From Lingula anatina (lineage: Eukaryota > Brachiopoda > Lingulata > Lingulida > Lingulidae), in NCBI RefSeq assembly GCF_001039355.2, contig NW_019774959.1:405962-463154 (forward strand): a stretch of 57,193 bases of DNA, in the 5' to 3' direction. This document shows, in pieces, positions 25,190 through 38,442 of the stretch (positions are counted from its first letter, which is position 1; the number at the start of each line of letters is the position of its first letter). Under the pieces are notes generated by a model that saw nothing but the letters and a program-made list of their open reading frames with translations, was not told the origin of the DNA and searched no databases. Made by a program: the position numbers and the translations under genes.

Positions 25190-25418
25190 TAGATTACATT
25201 TACACGGGCTCCGTGCGGTGAAATTGTACAATTTTTTTCTGAAATCGTAAGGGGCTGCGGGCTACGCTGAGTATGTCTACATTACATGGCCTTAAATCCA
25301 TACGTTTCCGTGCTATTTCGCACTGCCACCGTCTACCTCCGCTCAGACTCCATACGAAAAAGGTATTACGGGCAGTATACGCGCACCGTACGGGCCTCGC
25401 AATTTCAAATGTAATCTA
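25190..25418. mobile_element. Putative MITE with TAGATTACATTT ends
   Basis: 12-bp perfect inverted ends (TAGATTACATTT) enclosing a GC-rich interior, with further sub-terminal pairing (CACGGGCTCCGTGCGG against CCGTACGGGCCTCG). No obvious target duplication. Confidence 0.55.
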
Positions 25419-26056
25419 GATTTAAATACATGTTTATCTTCAAGTCAAGTACGTCCTATGTTATTTAAGGTTTTTTTATTTCAGATGAAACTGTTGATCG
25501 CTATATATATTATTTAAACGGATATTTTATATAAAAAAGGATATACTATGGTAGGGCTATCGTACGATAGGAATTTAGATAGTTCACTGTATATGTATTT
25601 TACTTTATTGAGTACCACTGAAATAAATGCTATGCACAACACTGCTGGAGTTAGGTGATATTTTCATCGTTAAGTGCCTTGCTTCCGGTTGTGATCTGAT
25701 CTGATACAGATAATGCACTCTGTCGCAAATCACTTGATTCAAAACCTCTAAAAATATATATATTGGCTGCTTTTTTTTCTTCACACAATTTAAGCGCCCC
25801 TACTAGAGTATAAAGCGGTGTATTTACACACACGGGATACATTTTGTGTCCCAACAAGTAATTATCGATCCTTTTTCCATTTGAAAGAGCGAATGCCCTG
25901 AAGTGTTTGTTGTATGGTCTGTTAGTAATTGATAATAACACAAAAGTCTTCATTTATAAAGGAGCACCGTAAAATTGATAGAGTACAAGAGGTATTTTAA
26001 CTCATCTATGAACGACTTGTCATCAGATAATTTTTACTTCTACATTAAAGGTACTG

Positions 26057-26208
26057 CTACCCTAGGTTCTAGATTTCAGTATTGCCAGCTCGATCGTGAT
26101 TTCATAAATAACTCATATCAGCAAAAAATGATCAACTGGTAAAGCTATTCCGTGAAAAGGTATAAATTGTTAGCAAGCTAGCTGTACAGTGCCCTGACAC
26201 TCAGGGTA
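26057..26208. mobile_element. hAT-like MITE, copy H3
   Basis: Begins (C)TACCCTAGGTTCTAGATTTC and ends CTGACACTCAGGGTA, flanked by the 8-bp duplication AGGTACTG (26049-26056 and 26209-26216). Same family as 47182-47308. Confidence 0.88.
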
Positions 26209-26216
26209 AGGTACTG

Positions 26217-26605
26217 TACAAATGAACTCAAATTTTTGCCACAAAAGTCGACCAAACCTCACCACACTGTTCAAATAGTATAACTTGGAGAACTACCAAA
26301 TAACATCATTTTATATTACCTGAAAACGACACTTGAACGGATTTTTCTGCTTGCTTTCTATACTGTGTATAAATGGGGTAGACAAGTAGGTCTGATAAGT
26401 GGGGTAAAGTTTACAAACAAAAATTAAACAAGTTCATTTTACGTCTCTTTTATGACTGATAAAATGATTAATTTGGTTTAATCCTTGGGATATTGTCTTT
26501 ATTAGAACCGTATGAAGGCTATTAAAGGTGGTTTATACGTCTTATTTGAAATCCATGCCCTCGCTAGGGTCAAATAACACTGTCTGGACTCAAAAGCTGA
26601 GGTGA
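26217..26605. mobile_element. Diverged copy F3 of the TTAA-type MITE
   Basis: Older copy of F1/F2 (TTGCCACAAAAGTCGACCAA, TTGAACGGATTTTTCTGC, GTGGTTTATACGTCTTATTT), adjoining H3. Termini are no longer clear. Confidence 0.65.
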
Positions 26606-28087
26606 TAGTAATACACTGTAAGTGAGGTTTTCAGTTGAAACAGAAAACGCTGCTTTTATTCCGGATCAACAATCCTGTGACCAAACGCGTGAATGTGTCT
26701 GCTGCGAAGTCTCGACTCCAAGTCGAGCCAACACAATCGATTGATTACTGTACCATTCACAACTAACACATTCCCAACACTCGGCTAACACTGGGTGAAA
26801 CAGAATCATGATAATTTAGCTGAAACCCTTGTGGTCGTTCGAACTGGTATATTGTACCATTAGAAACATAGGGTGGTTTAGCGGTCTTGGGAGCGTTGAA
26901 TGTCTTGATCACTTACTGTCAATTTACAGATACACGGCACACAACAGTTCTACTGGAGAGATAACAAAGCAGGGAAACTGGATGTATTTTTGACGGAATT
27001 AAACTTAAGGTTACAAAACATAGCAAAACACGAGTGGAAGGAATGATTGCATGAGCACTGCAAGCTGGCTTGGATAAAACAAATGAACAGATAATTCACA
27101 TTAGAACCTTATGCCACCTATTACTGACAGTGCTGAGCATCTTGAAGCAGATTGCGTTGTTTGATTGATGATTTAAAAGTCTATTAGGATGGTTTCCACA
27201 AGGTAGATAAAGGGGATAGATATCGCTGCTGTTGCTCTTAATTTCAAAATGTACCAATAATAGAGGACGATTACCACATGTTCATAGAACCAATCCAAAT
27301 CATAATTATACATGAAGAGGCAAATATGAAATATTGAAATCAAAGACCCTGTTCACAATTGAAAACATTTAGTAAAGTAAGTACCAAGAAATGGAGATAG
27401 AAAATGGAACTTCCTACCGTTGAAACGTTAAAAAAAACACTTAATATGTTAATGTGATGGGTCTTAGATCTGTCATTTGTAATAACAGCAACCTTTCCAC
27501 TGCTCATTCCTTTGAAAATAATGTAAGGACGACTTAAGGCTTCGCACATGACAGCAATATAATAGCTCAGTTAAATAGCTTCTCACCAAATCCTAAGATT
27601 AAAAACGACAAATCAAATACAGTTGTCGAAATCATTTTTTTCATTTTAATGTCACCCAAGAAGGGCGAGAACAATTATTACATACTATTTCAGTTTCATC
27701 GATGTAAAAAACGACCTTGGTATTATTACTTCCCATTCGCCCACTCTCCCGCCATCTCTGAGTCGAGCTTAATAAATAATACATGTAGTTCAGATGTTGC
27801 TTTATCTCATAAGATTTTCACTCATCGTATATCTGAATCTATGGGATGCGTATATTATATTTTATCTTGTTTGGAAAAGACGGGCGCGTTGTCATGGCAA
27901 CAGGTCGTCCGACATGACAGCTCACCAGAGATGTTCAGCTATTGTCTGTTGTGCTATATGATTTGATTTATTTCATACTTAAAAAGCGAATAAGACATAA
28001 CATATATAAAAAAGGTAATAAATACATGGATGACACAAGAAATTGACACAACATGTACCTATTTCCTTATGGTCATTATATAGCGGT
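26606..28087. other. Non-coding stretch
   Basis: AT-rich; no exon, RNA or delimited element recognised. Confidence 0.4.
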
Positions 28088-28380
28088 CACCCTGAGTTTG
28101 TTAGGATGTTGAAAACTACTGCTATTATCTGTATGTTTTTTTGTTATTAACTAAAACAACTTGAGTTTCAGAACTTAATATTTATTGGTTTATATTGAAG
28201 TATATTGATGCTGTTTTTTTTTCTTTTTGTTATCAGCGTGCGTGCCATGTACAATAACAGCCTGAATTTTGGAGATTCTAGGAAACTCACCTCTGACATG
28301 TTACAAATAGTAGCATTCTCCAGTCGCCTTCAGGAACGCTATCATATGTGAGTTGCAGGTAATTTCTAACGCTCAGGGTG
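28088..28380. mobile_element. Possible hAT-like element H5
   Basis: CACCCTGAGTTTGTTAG at 28088 and CTAACGCTCAGGGTG ending 28380 are inverted and of the H-family terminal type; no target duplication is visible. Confidence 0.5.
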
Positions 28381-28568
28381 CATATACAAACACGAAATGA
28401 TAACTATTAGGAGGTTGATGGCGAAAAATATGCAGCATTGGATTGATTGACTAGAATTGGTAACCCGGCACCGTCTTTGAGGAACGAGTCATGCGAACAA
28501 CGTGGAAGATCTTTATTAACTACTGAGTCAGGTGCCAAGGAGCTTCAAAGAAGCAAGTCTGGTGTTTG

Positions 28569-28741
28569 CAGGAGCGGATCCAGGGATATTTTCTGACAGT
28601 ATTCCAAATTATCTTTGTTGATCCATCCTCCATTTTTGATGGTCTTCCAACAGAAAAAAAAGATACCCGTCAATGGAAACTTAATCTTTAAAATCTGACC
28701 GTCTTCCGGAAGACACAGAAGATGGTTTCAATCCTCCCCTG
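28569..28741. mobile_element. CAGGGGCGGAT MITE, copy C3
   Basis: 173 bp, starting CAGGAGCGGATCCAGGG, in the C2 orientation, flanked by GTTTG (28564-28568 and 28742-28746). Confidence 0.88.
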
Positions 28742-29702
28742 GTTTGGTCACTTCATTCTATACATGTCCGGTTTACACGAGGAATCTTAGATGCAAGTCT
28801 CTATCGAATACGGTTCGCATACCTTGTGTGTATTGGTTTCTCCATTTTCAGAACTGGCAGAAAGCTAATAGTTACACAACATAACACGACACGACAATAC
28901 CTGGTGGGTCAGGAAAGGGGGTGGATAGGAGGGGTGGGTGGGTGTAAAACGTGCCACGTCTTCCCTTTCTCCACCCTAAAAATGTTTCATACAATGTTCA
29001 TATCACCATCACAATGTGGTAAAACCGTCGTCTACTATTTCTTGTGCCTCCCACCCGCTTTAGCAAAGGCGTGGGACTTCCAGTGATGTAAAGAAAATTG
29101 CATAAACGGAAACATTGAAACATGTAAGAAACAGTTTTATTCAATGTGGCCCATATTGCCATTGAGAATATCAGATAAATTTGTACTTTTCATTTTTTTT
29201 TAAATATTCAAATCCTGCAATGTGAACTATGAATTTTTAAGTTTCGACGATACAGTTCTATACATAGAACACGACACGTCGTGACAAACATCACAGAAGC
29301 ACGTGATAGAAACACAACCAACCACAACACGACACGTCACAATACAAAGCGATGCACATCTATCCCCGCGATACCCTTCATGTCATCCATATTTACCAGC
29401 AGCACCCCCAGTACAAAACACGGATTTCCTACGAAATTTCCTAGCTGTTTGCATTATATTGATTATTTGAGCGCCTTTTTATGTGGATTTAATGTTTAGA
29501 AACGTTTTGTCGTGACTGGCATACTTTCATTTCGTGCATGTCTTTCATTTTCTGCATGAAATGGTGCATTATTACAACTATAGGTGCCTGGTACAGTTAT
29601 GTGGTTTAAAACATGGTGTTAAACTTAAAAGGCGTTTTATCATACTCTTTGTCACTTATATATCAAGTTCTTATACATTTTTGTTTGCTTATATCCTAAC
29701 AG
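28742..29702. other. Non-coding stretch
   Basis: No exon recognised. Contains the repeated motif ACACGACACGT/ACAACACGAC around 28880 and 29270-29340. Confidence 0.4.
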
Positions 29703-29791
29703 CTTTCTTTAGACAAACAAAAAGATGTTATTTTAGTCCTTTTAGATCTGTCTGCTGAATTCGACACCATTGACCACAACATACTTCTGCA
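29703..29791 (+). pseudogene. LINE reverse-transcriptase fragment
   Basis: In one frame this reads LDKQKDVILVLLDLSAEF followed by DTIDHNILL. The DLSAxFDTIDHxILL motif is the hallmark of the reverse transcriptase of CR1/Jockey/RTE-type non-LTR retrotransposons (first catalytic Asp region). Reading back, the frame meets a TAA; reading forward it is cut at 29792 by an undetermined base, after which the sequence is unrelated. About 30 codons remain. Confidence 0.85.
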
Positions 29792-30443
29792 NGGGGGGTC
29801 ATTTTTGATATTAAAAGGGAGAAAATATGAACAAAATGCGCCGTTGTTTGCGACAAATTGATTGCATTTTGCACCTTTCCTGTTTGTCTGCGGGTTTCAT
29901 ATCATTTAGAAAACTTCTGATGTCCCTGAAATCCTTTGATTTTGTGCAAGTGTTTTATTTCAAGAATAAACTGGTGCATTAAGGTAAGTTTACCCCTTGC
30001 CTGTGAAAAAAAAACGGCGTTTTTAGAATACAGTGTTTTAGTTGAAAGGCATAAAGGACATATGAGTGTGTACACGTGACCCCCGTCATGTCTGCTTGTT
30101 GGATTGCATAAACCAACCAGTGCATTTAGTCAAGTATAGAATTTACGATAAAACAATAAATCTCTTTAAACAATTAATAAAACGTAACCCTCTCTTTCAA
30201 GAACAACAGAAACCAGGTACTATGACAGGTTTTTCAGACCCGTAGAGTACTCTGAGTTTCCGAGCTACACCGGAGACTCTCTTCTGCACGCCATGTTGTG
30301 AAACTCAGGGGCACAGAAAAACAAAAAAGATATCCCATATTCTTTTGAAGAGCTTTTTATTGTTGACTCATGAAATTTGAAATTTAGGAAAATAAATGTC
30401 ACTTCACAATGCCAGTAACTCGGGCCTGTAAAACCGTATCTAA
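29792..30443. other. Non-coding stretch after an undetermined base
   Basis: Starts with N at 29792 and a G run; no coding sense. The N may hide an assembly gap. Confidence 0.4.
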
Positions 30444-30510
30444 GGGGCCATTCTCACAGATATTTGGATCGATCTAGGGAGATAGATCGATCCAAATATC
30501 TGTGGGTCCC
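30444..30510. mobile_element. Minimal fold-back element E6
   Basis: 67-bp near-perfect palindrome: GGGGCCATTCTCACAGATAT, then TTGGATCGATC, a short AGGGAG spacer, and the complement ending GTGGGTCCC. Flanked by TAA (30441-30443 and 30511-30513). It consists of two terminal repeats only. Confidence 0.88.
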
Positions 30511-30513
30511 TAA

Positions 30514-33500
30514 ATGTTATGTACTTTCAAGAATAGTGAGAGAAGTGTCCAAAACGTGGCAAATATCTCACAAAGGCCAAATTGACGTCCACAGAAGTAA
30601 AAGTGACCCAGAGAGATAGCTAGGTCGAGAGGGTTGGTTGTTAACGTTCATATTAATTTCTTATTATTGCGCGCAGCTTCAACACGTGTACCCAGTGAAA
30701 GAGATGGAGCGAGAAACAAAATGCCCAACGGGAAAAAGCTGTCAAATAAATGAAGCATATTTTATAATAAGTCAAGCAGAAGGGCAAGCTGTTAACTTAA
30801 GTGATATTAAGATTGATATATCAAGTTAAAAGCTTTTTTACAAAATCGAACACGTTTTTTTTTCTTGCGTGAGAACATCGTTCAGTCAGAATCGGCAGAC
30901 AAAATATCTTGTTTTCAAGGTGTATTCGTGTTGGCAGTAAAGCACCAGGTGGCAAATTGCGCGCCAAAAACGGAAATACCAAATCATGCGATAAACAGTG
31001 CAGTTTTATGTGCCCTTTGTCTTTTTAAATGTCAAATAAATTTGTGCTTTTAATTTATTTTAAGTACGTAGGAGGTTTTTAATTTTTATAAATTCTACAG
31101 TCTTTTCAAATATGCAATATTAAGAATGTAATTTTTTTTGCAGTCTTATTGATATTCTGCCTCATTTTTATTGTATTATTATTGCTGTACAGTGTGGCGG
31201 ATACAGTACTATAAACCACAACACAGAGCGCATTTCTAATAGAATTTCTACATGCGGTGGAGCACTCAAAGCTAAATGAACTTATTACAACCATTTGACA
31301 ATTTCGATTGAGACTAATCCGTGTAAGCCCGATTTAATCCAGTTTTAATTTGCTGTCATGAATATATGTGGTTATAATCAAATCAATGGAGTCTAATTCC
31401 TTCATGATTATATCATCATCTTTCAATGGCAGCAGTAATTGAGTGTCCTGATCAATAGTCAACCTGCTCGGTCTTACTTGGCGCTGAAATCCTGATAACT
31501 CTTATAATTGGAGTGTCTGTTAGTAATGCTTTTAAGGAAGAGTGAAAGGCCTCGCTCTCTCTCTCTCTTTACCTGCACACTACCGGACACATACACGCAC
31601 AGCGCACGAGCACATGTACACGCATACAAACACACACACGCACAGCGCACGAGCACATGTACACGCATACAAACACACTGCTATTGATTACTCAAAAAAT
31701 CTTTCCAGGCCTGATCAAAAAAGTATAGTTGAAGCTCTCTTCATTTAATTGTCGCGTGGACACACATGTTCGCTCCCCCACACATGCATCTAAAGCCAAC
31801 ACATTCCCACAGCTAGGCACACTAACACAAACATGCAAGAAAACCGCACAGATAGGGTATACAAGGAATAAGAAGGCAAGAAAATGAAGGGACACGGCGC
31901 CTTGTGACCTGTGGCGAGCACGGACATTTGACCGCCATTAGTCTGATTGATCGGAAACCGCCTTATTGCGTTTTAAAGGGGGAAATGACTCAGATTACCC
32001 GATTTTATGTCTGGTGCTGCAAAGATGTTGTCTGTCTTGATTCTTGGTAAATTGTAGGATTTATCTATTATACTGTGGATCCATGAGGGGGGGGGGGAGG
32101 GGGAGGGGCGGAAACACGTGACTCCCCACAGCTTCTGAGGTGCCACCTTCTTCTCCAACCCACATCCCCCAAAATTAAAAAAAAATATAATAATAATAAT
32201 ATAGGAACAGTAAACAACAAATAACATCCATGAAAATGTCCCATTTCTTGGCTCTACGACGCACAGTGGAATACATTGTCCTCAAGTACGGTTACATATT
32301 AGCAGAGCTAAGCGAGGTGTGAATTATGCTTTTGTAACAAGAATGTCAAGGAGTGCTGAATTGTGCAAAACTGTGCTCCGTTTTATATTCTGTTCTTGTC
32401 TGAAAAAATGTTCAGCTTAAAACGGTGAAGACCAGCTCTATACAAAACCTACAGAAATTGTTTTTTTTTTTGTATTTTACTTGGCAGTTGATCGTCACTG
32501 ATCTGCCTTGTTTGTATTTGCAATAATGTGAGCTTTGTACTAATAGCTTTATAGTGATACAGTATATTGACTTACACCCAAATGGCTATTCTGTTTACTT
32601 AGGCAGGTCGTCTTTAAGGAGGTGAAGGACTCTAGTTACAAAACAATTTTATAGACTCAACTACTAATATATAAATAATAAAAACACTTGAAATGAATAC
32701 CACTTCGATGTCGGTAGCTATTTTCTTGAGAGAAAGAAAGTGGCATGTCAAAAACCGAGACATTGGCGAAAAGAAACCCCATAAACTGAACTGAGTTGAG
32801 GCAACCCTTAATGTGTTTGTAAATGTTTTGCCGTTTTTTATATCGCTTTTCCTAGTGCCGTGATGTTGAGATAGAGTTAAGGCAGACAAGTTCGAGTGAA
32901 CGCCACGAAAGACATGTTGTGAGTGGAGGAAACTTAAACTCAGGGTGTAACTATAAACGACAGAGGCGTTCTGAATGAAAGGCTTAGGTTCAAATTTATC
33001 TCTAAAAACCAGCCTGCGTGCTGCTTCCACATGCTGTAATGGGTTTAAAATCACGCGCAATCTCTCTTGTCTTGCTGCTGATGGGCCGCTGTCAACATTA
33101 TGTAATACAACACGTGTCAGATAGGAGTCCTCGGTAATTTTAAATCTAATTTATATGGAAATTGCATGTTATAACCCTCTCTGTCTCTCATACATCAAAC
33201 GTCTGATTATTGTAAATATCATATGCAATAATCTAAAATCGCAGGGATGATAATTTGTGAAGCACCTGGAGCAAGGCGCTCAGTGCCAGCGTCTCCGGGT
33301 TATAGCTGAAAGCTTTTAACAGTCTTGCTGGCATTCAACTGGTGACAGTTACATCTTTAGTTTACATGTTTAAATACTCAAAAAAAAATTGATTAATGAG
33401 GATCGAAAGCCGAAGGGGGCGTAAATAATCCTCTTTGTGATGATCACACTGGTATTGATTTGCCCGTTAATGATATTGCCTTCCGTGATTTTGAGGACAA

Positions 33501-34128
33501 TCTTAACCGAAGATCAATGGGAAAAAGTCGACTAACGAGGCACCTGCACGTTCTAGATTCGCTCTAGAATCAAGCTAATGATTTAGTTGGTATAACCTAA
33601 CAAATTTTAATAATTGCGCAATGAATCGTGCCATGGTGCAATTATAAAGACTGTATCCCCATAACATCAAGATGAATGAATAACATGAATTATAGACAGT
33701 TTTACACATAAAAATCTGTGAACGGTATTGGCTATTACTGCAGTCTCTTACCATGTGGTGGTACTACATACAACACAGGCAATCACATGGTAGGTTATAA
33801 CCACCTTTTCAATGAAGCCGTACTTAAGTCGTAGAGGTTCTTTTGAAATGGTGCAAAGAACAAATTGGAGCGTTTATCTGGTGCAGTACATTAAGCCGAC
33901 GACTCAATTTCCTGTAGAAACCAGAATGACACTTAAAGGTACTTTATCTCTTTATGTTTCAACCCTTTAAAAGCTTTTTGATCATTACATTTTAGATGAG
34001 GCCCTTGCGGTGTGTTTATCACGCAGACTCTTTCCACGCTGGCAAATATTCGTATCCAATGTATTTTTCAAAACGAACGCTTTTCTGGAACACATGCAGG
34101 AAACTGTTTAACAGTTTTCTTTAAAGAA
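30514..34128. other. Non-coding stretch
   Basis: AT-rich with short repeats; no exon, tRNA or rRNA recognised. Confidence 0.4.
31588..31678. repeat. Tandem 45-bp duplication in a CA-rich tract
   Basis: The block CGCACAGCGCACGAGCACAT then GTACACGCATACAAACAC occurs twice in a row. Confidence 0.85.
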
Positions 34129-34746
34129 AACTTCAGACCTACCCAACTACCAGACTCGGCACATAAGGATCCTGAATTAACCGGTATATCGGACCACACT
34201 ACCCGTTTTCAAGGTGTGTGTCAGATCGCATTTCGGAATATCACACCCCAGAACAATTTTTTGTAGGACGACCGCGAGCTCATCCACGCTCGGCTGTCAC
34301 CTTGGTTGGATAGTAAACGGTTGTCGTAAAATCGCTATATGATTTTAAAACCGGGTGCATAATATTGAAAACCACCTAGAACAACCTTGTACTCTATTTT
34401 ATTGTCTCTATGGGGGTATATGGGGACTTTACGACATTCGGTTTGAATGCTTTAACCACTTTTGATAGAACTTTTTTGCAATGTATTAGATTAATGTGGC
34501 AGTCTAAGGTTGTTCTAGGTGGTTTTCAAATTTATGCACCCGGTTTTAAAATTATATAGCGATTTTACGACAATCGTTTACTATCCAATCAAGGTGACAG
34601 CCGAGCGTGGGCTCATCCTGTCGGTGTTCTGACTGATACTCCGAAATGCGATCTGACACACACCTTGAAAACGGGTAGTGTGGTCCGATATACCGGTGAA
34701 TTCAGGATCCCTATGTGCCGAGTCTGGTAGTTGGGTAGGCCTGAAC
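34129..34746. repeat. Large inverted repeat (about 250-bp arms)
   Basis: Left arm 34129-34387 and right arm 34506-34746 are inverted copies: CAGACCTACCCAACTACCAG, GTATATCGGACCACACTACC, CCACGCTCGGCTGTCACCTT and CCACCTAGAACAACCTT recur in complement. The spacer is about 118 bp. Arms differ by substitutions and a 10-20-bp length change, so this is not an assembly fold. It may be a fold-back transposon; no target duplication identified. Confidence 0.9.
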
Positions 34747-37700
34747 TTGCACTCTTAACCAGAGAGTGGCTTCAGAATCAGATTTTTGTATTTTCTCGAG
34801 GATGTTCGAGTCACTGACGAGATTCTCTGATTATTCCGATAATGCTTGATGTCCGTTCCCTAACCGAGAAGTTCCCTTGCCGACGGAAATGCTCATCAAA
34901 TTTCCCTGCTCTTTTCCTGTTTTTAAGATATGATATGTCGCCCCGGCTATACTAAAACTCCAGAGAACTCCAAGGTCAGCAAATATTATCAAGTGACCGG
35001 CGCTCAGATAGAACCGTTCAAACTGAGCAATGAGGATCAAAGGGATTTCTGACAGGCGAAACAAAACACAATTTCCTTTTTTTGTCTTGACACTAGTTTA
35101 CAATACAAATGACGCCACCAAGGACTTTACTGCCTAGGACATAGTGGGGTGGCTCGGCTTACCTGCTTCCTGTGTCTGCAAATAACGACAGACACTTTTG
35201 ACTTAAGAAAAGACAGCAAAGAGGGGATAGCCGACTGCCTAAAGTCGACTTAACAACGGTATAACAGGGACAATGTCACAGATGAGCATAGAAATTAATA
35301 GCAAAGCAATTTCAATTTTCTTCAGTTATAACTTATCAGAGAAAAAAAGCTCACTCAGCTACTATATTTCCTGGCAGTCTTTTCAAAGACTGGTTTTCTA
35401 TTTAAGTTTTGTTGTTTGAGTGTGGTGCAGAACTGGCGGCCGTACTCACAGAATGAACATTACCGGTCGATTTCACACCTTCTCGAACGCGTCTAGCCGT
35501 CTTAGATTTCGGATGATAAAAGCTTAGCAATCATTGAATCACCCACGACATGCAAGAGCTCGTTTGTAGTCATATTCGATTGACAACCAGGTAGAAGTTT
35601 CAACTGACGGTTTTTATGGCAATTCATCTGTGCAGTCCTTTGATTATGTTATACATTTGAACTTTTCATTTTCTACCCTTACATACTGAGGAAGGTCACA
35701 GTAGTGTTGAGGTATTGTTGGAACCACCTTACGGCGCCATCTGGATACCTGACGTTAATAAACACTCCCATTCATTACTTTTTTTTTTACACATTTACAA
35801 GAATAAATTACAAAACACAATGATTATCCTGTTAATCCAACCCCAAGGAGGTTAAGTCTAAAATACAATGCAATACAGAATATGGAAGGGTGTAAATCTA
35901 ATGCACAGTCAATTTTAGATTGAAAAAAAAAATATTTTGAACACTTCATTTTTGTATATCTATTAAAACAATCTCCAAGTTTGTTATTTTAACACTTTAA
36001 TCTAACACGAAAGTAACGATAGCTACTTGGCTTGACAATTGTTCTCTTTATCTTACACGTTCACAGAGGTTTATGTGCATAGATTTTGGGCATTTGGTTG
36101 TTTCTATTATTTTAATAATTACTATTTAAAAATCATCTTATTCTGACAAATTCCATCAACGGCACCTTCTGTCATATATTTTACGTTTCACAACATCGAA
36201 AGTACGGGGAGGTAAGAAGGACGGATAAATTCGTCTTCAGTAAATGGTCTGAATTCTCATCAGAGCAAATCCAATCATCTTGCCCTTTGAAAACAGCTCT
36301 TCTTCTGAGTGATATCCAGATAGGGAGGAAGGTTATAGATCACTATTCATTATTTCGACATTCTCACAGTGGATGACGTGATCGAAGAGCGTGATTAATC
36401 AAAGACAAAGATATGATTTCAATAAAGTGTCTTCCATGCGAAGAGACGCACGTAAACCGCGGTTGGAATGCAGGTAGAACCGCGGTATAAACTCGTTAAA
36501 ATGAATTGAACGTATTAACTTATCATGAAGACTATATTTTTTCAATTTTTTCATTAATCAACTATCTCTTGTTTCCCAAGCACCAGGGGGTATTCGGAGA
36601 ATGTACTTAACACAGAAAAAAAAACTGCTGTAATTCTGTTTGAGTGCACTTTTTATAGAAATCCTTTTAATCAATAGGTTTTCTATCGTTGTTCTAAAAA
36701 CCAAGAGAGTGGATATTAGTGGCGCATTGGAACGATACACGCACAAATACACACATTCCTTAAAACAAGCACACGCATACGGACTGATGTTCTCTTTAGT
36801 CATTTACTGCAAGCATCTTTGGACAAGCATTTCTAAGAGCTCCTTACACACGTACACACACACACACACACACGCATACGCCAACATACACGTACGTTTA
36901 CACACACAGACTAACGAAAACACGCGAAAGCGCAGACGCACACAAAAGCGCACACAAGCACATACACGTCACCACTCTAAGTCACGGTCGTCACTGCAGA
37001 CATTGTTTATTTTCCAACTTATCATTATTGACAAGGTAATTATCGGGGCCTTTTGTCCAAATCACTGTATATGGGGGCAAAGTGAACAACCGACATTGGC
37101 ATTTCCAGCGTTATTTGAAGTTTGTCCAAGTGAAATTATTTTTGTTTGTGGTCAGGAAAGCAATAACAAGCGTATATTGCCCAGAAGGAGCGTGGGGGCA
37201 ATAGCCACTGTTGCCAGTGATAGGTTGGTTATTGCTGAGTAGATATAGGAATAGAAGAGCCTGATTGCATCCTGCGGTTTGCCTTATTTGACTACTTGAA
37301 CATTCTGGTGAGTTGTCAACATGCATTATTAGTATTCTGTTATTAAGCCAGAGAAGCCGTCTCTCTCTCTCTCTCTCTCTGTCTCAGAAGCCCAGTCATG
37401 AAGCAATAATGCCATTTAAATCATGGATAAGATAATCCAGTATCACCGATAAAATATATTTTTCTTTCGTATTTTTTTAAAGTTTTATTCTGGTTTGAAA
37501 GGAGATACATGTACCTCAGTGAGATAACAACGCTATCCCATAACACAAATGGTGGGGAAGCATTCCAATTATCAAAACAAGAGTTGACTAGAACTTAGAA
37601 TATCACACACACACATCTGAACAACGATTTTGCTAACCATAAATACTTGGTTGGTCTGGCTTCTGTAATAATACGGCTATCGTTGCCTAATCGTGATAGG

Positions 37701-38442
37701 AAAAAGATAAACGTTCAGCTGTTTGTCGAAAGTATCGTATTAAAAAATGGACAAGGTCAGTTATTGTCTCTGCTGAACTATGTTGGCCAAAACGATAAAT
37801 AAATAAAGAAAGAAATAAATAAAGAAAGAAAGAAATAAAGAAATAAATATATGCAGTAAATTTATCAATAAAAGATAAGACATGTATTATGAAGTATCGA
37901 AAATAATAGAATCAACAAAATGAAAAATAATAAATAATAAATACGATGGTGATGAATCCGTCATCAGTGACGACCGAAGAACGTTAATTGTCTGTATACC
38001 GCCACTGAGGTGAGAGATGTCATTGACCGCGGTCACTTGGATATTACTTCCCATATCTTATAATCATGCAGGTTATTATAGCGGGATAGAGGTGCCCGGT
38101 GAACTATGCCAGTGACGTCTGAGAGACGTTATTTGTGCAGTGCTATAAAACAGACTTTAAGTCACTGGCACGAGCGAGATTAACAAGTGGACACCCGCTG
38201 TTCAAGACATTGAATAATTCACAAGCACTTTCAGTAACTTCACGTGACTTCTTTGTTTGTAGTCCGTTTGCCAAGTAATTATCCAAAATCCTTTTTTCTT
38301 CAAAAGGAAAAATGCATTTGTATAGTTTTAGCTGGTAAACAGCTAATTTCATGCTGGCAATGTTGAATCAGTAAAACAAACCACTTAAAGCGGTCTAAAT
38401 CAACTTCTGGATAATTTGCCATAAGATGGGGAGGCTGTTTAA
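34747..38442. other. Non-coding stretch
   Basis: No exon recognised. A CA-rich tract lies at 36840-36975 and (CT)n at 37361-37381; AAATAAAG-type low complexity at 37795-37850. Confidence 0.4.

Noticed and set aside
32632-33060. 142-codon minus-strand frame
   Set aside because: No motif, no splice context and no coding-like composition.
36640-37242. 200-codon plus-strand frame
   Set aside because: Its middle is a CA-rich repeat giving His/Thr runs; ends show no domain.
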